Both the position numbers and the translations under genes were made by a program. DNA of 10,027 bases, taken from NCBI GenBank assembly GCA_002385265.1, contig DGDD01000023.1, forward strand, positions 2,723-12,749, given 5' to 3'. The notes below the pieces were generated by a model that saw only the letters and a program-made list of their open reading frames with translations, was not told the origin of the DNA and searched no databases. The stretch is from Chitinophagaceae bacterium UBA3961 (GTDB lineage Bacteria > Bacteroidota > Bacteroidia > Chitinophagales > Chitinophagaceae). Positions 6,347 through 10,027 of the stretch are shown one piece after another (position 1 is the stretch's first letter; each line of letters starts with the position of its first letter).

Positions 6347-7507
6347 ATGCGTCAACTCCTCCTCATTTGCTTACTATTTTTCTTAAACAATACTATCTAT
6401 GCTCAAAAACCCAGGGCAAGAGATATTGGAATTCCATTTAAGGGAATCACGGGAAAGCACAATGCAATTACCGATGTAAAAGGCGTAGAAGTAGGTTACA
6501 GCACTATCATCTCCGGCGAGGGTAAAAATATTCGCGGCAAGGGCCCGGTAAGAACCGGAGTTACAGCCATTCTTCCAAGAGGAAGAAATAACAATCCGGT
6601 ATACGCGAATTGGTATTCCCTAAATGGCAATGGTGAAATGACAGGAACCACTTGGATCACAGAATCGGGTTTCTTGGAAACGCCTATATTGATCACCAAT
6701 ACGAATAGCGTGGGAGTGGTAAGAGATGCTGTACTAAAATGGTTTGTAAGAATGGGATGGTACAAAGAAGATTTCTGGTATACTTACCCGGTAGTAGCAG
6801 AAACTTACGACGGCTTCTTGAACGATATTTACGGCTTTCATGTAAAGGAAAGCAATGCTTTTGAAGCATTGGACAATGCGAAATCAGGATCTCTAGCTGA
6901 AGGAAATGTTGGAGGAGGCACCGGCATGATGTGTTTAGGTTTCAAAGGCGGCACTGGAACGGCTTCAAGAGTAATAAAAATCAAAGATTCCAGTTATACA
7001 GTGGGTGTTCTTGTTCAGTCTAATTTTGGAGCCAAACAGAATCTGACCATTGCCGGTGTACCCATTGGTCGTGAATTAAAAGATACATTGAACTATGAAT
7101 TTAAGGCAGCCCCTTCTTATCGTCAAGAAGGAGATGGATCCATCATTGTTGTAGTAGCAACGGATGCACCCTTATTGCCTCATCAACTCAAGCGTATAGC
7201 GGCTAGAGTGCCATTGGGTGTTGGAATTGTAGGTGGCAGAGGGGAAAATGGATCAGGCGATATTTTTATTGCTTTCTCTACCGCAAATAGCACTGCTTTT
7301 CAACGCGAATCGTTCACCACTGTAGAACAATTACCGAATGATTTAATCAATCCACTATTTGATGCCACCGTTCAAGCAGTTGAAGAGGCAATTATCAATG
7401 CCATGGTTGCAGCGGAAACAATGGAGGGCATCAATGGAAACAAAGCATATGCATTGCCGCAAAAGTTGGTTGTGGACTTATTAAAGAAATACGGAAGAAT
7501 TAAATAG
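6347..7507 (+). CDS. Exported P1/S58-family aminopeptidase (DmpA/BapA-like)
   Basis: The 386-residue protein has a signal peptide (hydrophobic core 3-17, probable cleavage at IYA-Gln20), so it should act in the periplasm. The rest matches the P1 family of self-cleaving N-terminal-nucleophile hydrolases, which includes L-aminopeptidase/D-esterase DmpA and beta-aminopeptidase BapA. Seen in order: GKHNAITDVKGVEVGYSTI (36-54), the conserved start of the fold; RTGVTAILPRG (69-79); AETYDGFLNDIYG (151-163); EGNVGGGTGM (185-194); VLVQSNFGA (221-229) with Asn228, a likely oxyanion residue; then GDGSIIVVVATDAPLLPHQ (262-280), where autocleavage is expected between Gly264 and Ser265, making Ser265 the new N-terminal nucleophile. 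GSGDIFIAFSTAN (302-314) supplies Ser303 and Asp305 near the active site. No truncation is seen. It likely trims small peptides or beta-amino-acid substrates; specificity is unknown. Confidence 0.93.
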   Translation: MRQLLLICLLFFLNNTIYAQKPRARDIGIPFKGITGKHNAITDVKGVEVGYSTIISGEGKNIRGKGPVRTGVTAILPRGRNNNPVYANWYSLNGNGEMTGTTWITESGFLETPILITNTNSVGVVRDAVLKWFVRMGWYKEDFWYTYPVVAETYDGFLNDIYGFHVKESNAFEALDNAKSGSLAEGNVGGGTGMMCLGFKGGTGTASRVIKIKDSSYTVGVLVQSNFGAKQNLTIAGVPIGRELKDTLNYEFKAAPSYRQEGDGSIIVVVATDAPLLPHQLKRIAARVPLGVGIVGGRGENGSGDIFIAFSTANSTAFQRESFTTVEQLPNDLINPLFDATVQAVEEAIINAMVAAETMEGINGNKAYALPQKLVVDLLKKYGRIK

Positions 7508-7511
7508 CGGT

Positions 7512-7540
7512 AATTAGATAACCTGCTAATTGAATCTTTT
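7512..7540 (+). terminator. Possible weak terminator after the peptidase gene
   Basis: AATTAG (7512-7517) pairs with CTAATT (7526-7531) around an eight-base loop and is followed by GAATCTTTT, just after the stop of the peptidase gene. The stem is AT-rich and weak. The same stretch contains the TTG proposed as a -33 element for the next gene, so the two assignments overlap. Confidence 0.25.
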
Positions 7541-7560
7541 ACATATACGAACTAGGTTCG
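7530..7560 (+). promoter_or_regulatory. Bacteroidota-type promoter for the small unknown gene
   Basis: TTG (7530-7532), a 20-base spacer and TAGGTTCG (7553-7560) fit the phylum's TTG / TAnnTTTG promoter with one mismatch in the -7 box. The box starts 44 bases before the ATG at 7597. This is the only place in the window where both elements appear at the expected spacing. The -7 box also lies in a short palindrome, CGAAC-TAG-GTTCG (7548-7560), which might be a repressor site or chance. Confidence 0.4.
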
Positions 7561-7596
7561 AATAAGAAATCCATTCACTCTAACTAATAAAATAAT

Positions 7597-8058
7597 ATGG
7601 GGCTCTTCGATCTATTCTTCGGAAAAAAGCTTATCGTGCAGCACGATTTTTTTGGTGAGCTCATCTATAGCAGTCGGAAGAATTTTACCGGCAACGACTA
7701 CTTTTACGCAAAAATGCCCTTTTCCTTATCAACTGAAGTCATAGAGTTGTTCATTGATGCCGCGCCTAGCGGACCAACAGCAAGTCAAGTTGAATTCTAC
7801 AAAGAAATTGAAAAAAACTACGCATCGATCTCTCAATCAATCATCCCAATTATTGAAGATGAATTCAGAAATTGGCAAGAAGACTTTAAGATAGAAGATT
7901 TTTCAGTCGAGTTTCAACCCACTTTTATCCACCTTCCTAGAATGGAATCGAAACCCATCGTTTGGGAAATTTCATTCGACTCAATTCATGATAAAAATCA
8001 TTGCTTCTCAATAACCATGAATGATTTTAGCGCCATCAGTGTTTTAATTGACGGGTAA
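7597..8058 (+). CDS. Conserved small cytoplasmic protein of unknown function
   Basis: This 153-residue soluble protein has no signal peptide. The N-terminal MGLFDLFFGKK (1-11) is the amphipathic 'xLFxxLFGKK' opener common to many small unknown bacterial proteins. Next come a beta-rich part (HDFFGELIYSSRKNFTGNDYFYAKMPF, 16-42) and a helical central part with FIDAAPSGPTASQVEFYKEIEKNY (52-75), IIPIIEDEFRNWQEDF (82-97) and DFSVEFQPTFIHLPR (101-115). A closing beta hairpin ends in VLIDG (149-153). It looks like a complete single-domain protein, possibly of the immunity-like type seen in Bacteroidota accessory genes, but no toxin gene is next to it and I assign no function. The start is supported by an A-rich leader and a promoter match 44 bases upstream. 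Confidence 0.8.
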   Translation: MGLFDLFFGKKLIVQHDFFGELIYSSRKNFTGNDYFYAKMPFSLSTEVIELFIDAAPSGPTASQVEFYKEIEKNYASISQSIIPIIEDEFRNWQEDFKIEDFSVEFQPTFIHLPRMESKPIVWEISFDSIHDKNHCFSITMNDFSAISVLIDG

Positions 8059-8201
8059 ACAATTGAATTCAAGAACATTCGAACAGATATAAAAAAGCAG
8101 AAGATTACCTTATAGAAGGCTATGCGCTGTAGCATTGGTATTGGAACTTCCATCTAAATTTAATATCTTCCTTTTGATATCAAAACACAACTAGTTGCAA
8201 A

Positions 8202-8921
8202 ATGCCTGTTGAACTTGCGATAGCTATTTTTGTAGGACTGCTGCTTTTTATATTACAAAGACCCAAACCAACGGAGGATCCCAATTATCAAAAGCACGTT
8301 GCCTTTCACGAAGCCGCACATGCTATTATGGGCATTCATTGCGGATTTCGTTGTAAAGGAGTCATCCTGAATGTGACGGCCGGTAAGCCGGAAATCATCC
8401 GTCCTGAGTATGCAGACATACATGGCACTGCTTTAATCGATACAGCTCCGTTTCATAATGAATTTGACTTGATCAAAAATAGTATGATCATCAACCTAAA
8501 CAGGGATGCCTTACCGAGAGATGAGGGCACTATTCAATTTGCCAAGAAACAATTGTTGATTTTGTATGCCGGCGACTTGATTGTTCAAAAAGTTTTCAAT
8601 GTTCCCAATTACTATTTGGGCACAAATTCAAAAGGATATACACAACAAGGAGAAGACTTGAATGTGATCCAAAATATTCACGATTATCTGGAAAAAGTTG
8701 ATCAAGCTTGGCCGCCCGAAGAAGCCAAACAAGCAGTGCATGATATCTACGATCAATACAAAGAAGTGAGAGCCGCCATTCATTTTTTAGCCGATCGTAT
8801 GTTGAAGAAGCCGGGAGTCATGATACCCGAGGTGCAAATAATTGAAGATTTGAAAACAGTTAATTTCTTCAAATCTGCCGCTAAATCCGGCGAGGACAAT
8901 TCTGAACTAGCCACAGATTAG
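8202..8921 (+). CDS. Membrane-anchored M41 (FtsH-like) zinc metallopeptidase without AAA domain
   Basis: The 239-residue protein starts with one hydrophobic segment (residues 3-18), probably an N-terminal membrane anchor, then a short Pro/Lys linker. VAFHEAAHAIMG (33-44) holds the zinc motif H36-E37-x-x-H40, in the HEA(A/G)H form typical of FtsH-type M41 peptidases. LLILYAGDLIVQKVFN (118-133) matches the FtsH pattern 'i.v.laGraAEel.fG'. GEDLNVIQNI (150-159) could supply Asp152 as the third zinc ligand, as Asp does in FtsH. FtsH is over 600 residues, with an AAA+ ATPase that unfolds substrates; here nothing precedes the protease except the membrane helix, so ATP-driven unfolding is not possible from this protein alone. 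The GTALI segment (75-79) resembles the 'alG' strand of FtsH. Substrate and topology are unknown. The gene stands alone between 143- and 181-base gaps. Confidence 0.8.
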   Translation: MPVELAIAIFVGLLLFILQRPKPTEDPNYQKHVAFHEAAHAIMGIHCGFRCKGVILNVTAGKPEIIRPEYADIHGTALIDTAPFHNEFDLIKNSMIINLNRDALPRDEGTIQFAKKQLLILYAGDLIVQKVFNVPNYYLGTNSKGYTQQGEDLNVIQNIHDYLEKVDQAWPPEEAKQAVHDIYDQYKEVRAAIHFLADRMLKKPGVMIPEVQIIEDLKTVNFFKSAAKSGEDNSELATD

Positions 8922-8930
8922 CCCGCACAC

Positions 8931-8944
8931 TTACTGTACAGTAA
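8931..8944. promoter_or_regulatory. Perfect 14-base palindrome TTACTGTACAGTAA
   Basis: This is a perfect dyad with no loop, ten bases after the stop of the M41-like gene and 158 bases before the next ATG. A loopless dyad cannot form a stable RNA hairpin, so a dimeric repressor site is more likely than a terminator. The CTGTACAG core recalls LexA-type operators, but this is only a resemblance. Confidence 0.35.
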
Positions 8945-8995
8945 TGTATCAATATATTTCATATAGTAATTATCAATTATTTCCAGGCAGACACA

Positions 8996-9020
8996 TGTTA
9001 GGAAGCATATTTCTCTAACA
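8996..9020. repeat. Inverted repeat TGTTAGGAA / TTC-T-CTAACA
   Basis: The left arm 8996-9004 pairs with 9011-9020, giving nine base pairs with one bulged T around the loop GCATAT. It lies 82 bases before the ATG at 9103. No T-tract follows, so a leader structure or protein-binding site is more likely than a terminator. Confidence 0.35.
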
Positions 9021-9102
9021 ACTAATAGTAGCTATAAAATGAAATCAGATTGTTTTCCCGATATTTACCTACGATGCTTCGTCATATCAATAGTTAAAGA
9101 CA

Positions 9103-9738
9103 ATGCTAACGCGTAACACACTCTTTACTGTTCTGTATTTTTCGGTTGCAATTACCGGGATGCTTTTTACCAAAGCCTCCTCTCAAACTTTGATTCTTGT
9201 GTCCCTTTCAATTGCTCATAGTTTTTATACCTTAACTGAATACATCATTGCATCAAGAAAGATTCATTGGGAGCAGGCGTTGATAAAGAAGCACAGCGGG
9301 TCTCCTTTGAAACTAAGTCAAGCTGTTTTAAACGTTCTTATTTTGTTAGCGATTGTATTTGGCGCTCTATACCTGTTTAAAACATTCACTATTGTTACTG
9401 CAATTATATGGGTATGTGTTCTAGCTATAAACTATTTCATCCAGTACCTAGTCACAAAAAACAAAACGATTCCTGTGTATTATATCAGCAAGGGCGCAAT
9501 CGTATACAATGAACTCTTCGTCAAAAAATACAATCTTCAAGAGCTAGGTATAGTGGTGTACGACGATTATGACGAAGAATATTTTCTAAGATTCTCCAAT
9601 AAAAAAGAGCTGATCATTAAAAAAACAGATTTTGAGGAAGAAGACATTCATCGATTTATATCTTTTGCGATTGCGAAAAGTGAAGCCACTGTTTCTATTT
9701 CTGAAAACATCAGAAACGCGATTGTTGTTTTGAATTAA
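9103..9738 (+). CDS. Four-helix membrane protein with a cytosolic C-terminal domain, unknown function
   Basis: The 211-residue protein has four hydrophobic segments at about 7-23, 29-49, 74-92 and 96-117. The basic patch SRKIHWEQALIKKHSG (51-66) between helices 2 and 3 suggests a cytoplasmic loop, which would put both ends in the cytoplasm. Residues 122-211 form a soluble tail that begins with strands (VYYISKGAIVYNELFVKKYNLQELGIVVYDD) and goes on to FLRFSNKKELIIKKTDFEEEDIHRFISFAI. This pattern of short strands ending in one helix resembles the bacterial PH-like domains attached to membrane helices in several unknown families. I do not recognise a named family and that similarity is inference. 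The start follows an A-rich leader with no Shine-Dalgarno. The 181-base upstream gap has two dyads, and a hairpin repeat array begins 9 bases after the stop. Confidence 0.82.
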   Translation: MLTRNTLFTVLYFSVAITGMLFTKASSQTLILVSLSIAHSFYTLTEYIIASRKIHWEQALIKKHSGSPLKLSQAVLNVLILLAIVFGALYLFKTFTIVTAIIWVCVLAINYFIQYLVTKNKTIPVYYISKGAIVYNELFVKKYNLQELGIVVYDDYDEEYFLRFSNKKELIIKKTDFEEEDIHRFISFAIAKSEATVSISENIRNAIVVLN

Positions 9739-9746
9739 CGAATGTG

Positions 9747-10019
9747 CGACCCCTACAGGGTCGAAATCCGAAACACCATCTTTTTGCTACTGACATGCGA
9801 CCCCTACAGGGTCGGACCATTCTTCACGATGCATTTTTACAAATGTGCGACTCCTACAGGGTCGAAATTCGAAACACCATCTTTTTTGCTACTGACATGC
9901 GACCCCTGCAGGGTCGGTCCCCTTTCGTCGCAAATCCGTTCTACGCATATACGACCCCTCCAGGGTCGGACCATTCTTCACAAACCCTGTTTAACACATG
10001 TGCTACCCCTACAGGGTAG
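9747..10019 (+). repeat. Array of six 17-base hairpin repeats, ~51-base period, continuing past the window
   Basis: Units start at 9747, 9798, 9848, 9900, 9952 and 10003. The consensus is CGACCCCTACAGGGTCG: six-base arms CGACCC/GGGTCG around CTnCA, where n is A, A, A, G, C, A. Unit 3 has CGACTC (a T-G pair in the stem). Unit 6 has CTACCC/GGGTAG, a paired double change that keeps the stem. Spacers are 33-35 bases. Spacers 1 and 3 are nearly identical (both contain aaacaccatc and tgctactgacatg), spacers 2 and 5 share gaccattcttcac, and the sequence after unit 6 starts like spacer 1. This argues for duplicated repeat blocks rather than a CRISPR. Similar short palindromes are widespread between genes in Bacteroidota. 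A role as transcript-end structure for the gene stopping at 9738 is possible. Confidence 0.9.
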
Positions 10020-10027
10020 AAATCCGA

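Noticed and set aside
6496..6765. 89-codon open frame on the minus strand inside the peptidase gene
   Set aside because: It overlaps highly conserved P1-peptidase sequence on the plus strand and has no protein-like features of its own.
3398..8058. Toxin-immunity or defence island built around the two unknown soluble proteins (3398-4027 and 7597-8058)
   Set aside because: They are more than 3.5 kb apart, are not adjacent to any nuclease, Rhs/VgrG, HTH or toxin-like gene, and the genes between them are ordinary metabolic types.
8063..8072. Perfect 10-base palindrome TTGAATTCAA after the small unknown gene
   Set aside because: It is short and AT-rich, with no paired partner, T-tract or promoter relation, so chance is the simplest explanation.
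519..9738. Integron-type gene cassette array, suggested by eleven mostly small same-strand genes with gaps, including two GNATs
   Set aside because: I looked for attC-like pairs (RYYYAAC and GTTRRRY) in each gap. Single matches occur, such as GTCCAAC at 1447 and GTTAAAT near 6188, but never as a consistent pair with an inverted repeat between, and no integrase is present.
9744..10019. Open frame of 91 codons through the repeat array, with recurring MRPLQGR-type peptides
   Set aside because: Units 1, 2 and 4 fall in one frame while units 3, 5 and 6 fall in others, because spacings of 50 and 52 bases break the frame. The start would be a GTG and the peptide merely reads the palindromes. It is non-coding repeat sequence.
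9747..10027. CRISPR array
   Set aside because: The repeat is only 17 bases, the spacers repeat each other (1 with 3, 2 with 5), flanks of the repeats co-vary with subtype, and no cas gene is present.

Overview
The window looks like an AT-rich chromosomal segment from a Bacteroidota bacterium, probably of the Chitinophagaceae or a related group. Four things point that way. Starts lack clear Shine-Dalgarno sequences and sit in A/T-rich leaders. Several leaders carry TAnnTTTG-like -7 boxes about 40-50 bases before the ATG. Signal peptides end in the A-Q style common in this phylum. The palindromic repeats are of a kind common in these genomes. The phylum call is fairly safe; the family is inference.

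All eleven genes I accept lie on the plus strand, and most are separated by gaps of about 55-230 bases, so they look mainly like single-gene units. No rRNA, tRNA, CRISPR, integrase or transposase is visible. From left to right: a gene-free stretch (1-518) holding an imperfect-palindrome repeat and possible decayed coding sequence; an exported protein of unknown function (519-1427); a TRIC/UPF0126-type cation channel (1590-2192); a small lipoprotein resembling the first two periplasmic domains of GldM (2321-3169); a conserved unknown protein (3398-4027); a RimJ/RimL-type GNAT acetyltransferase (4106-4642); an exported alpha/beta hydrolase (4799-5650); a second, smaller GNAT protein (5708-6121); an exported P1/S58-family DmpA-like aminopeptidase (6347-7507); a small unknown protein (7597-8058); a membrane-anchored M41-like metallopeptidase lacking the AAA ATPase (8202-8921); and a four-helix membrane protein with a cytosolic tail (9103-9738).

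From 9747 to the right edge lies a regular array of six 17-base hairpin-forming repeats with a period of 50-52 bases. Its spacers recur rather than being unique, one stem carries a compensatory double change, and the units fall in different reading frames. It is therefore a structured non-coding repeat array, not a CRISPR and not a gene, and it continues beyond the window.

The genes do not form an obvious pathway. Four products (exported unknown, lipoprotein, hydrolase, peptidase) should act outside the cytoplasm and three look like inner-membrane proteins. I do not see a clearly new multi-gene system. The best candidates for something undescribed are the 3' repeat array, the GldM-like lipoprotein and the AAA-less FtsH-like protease.
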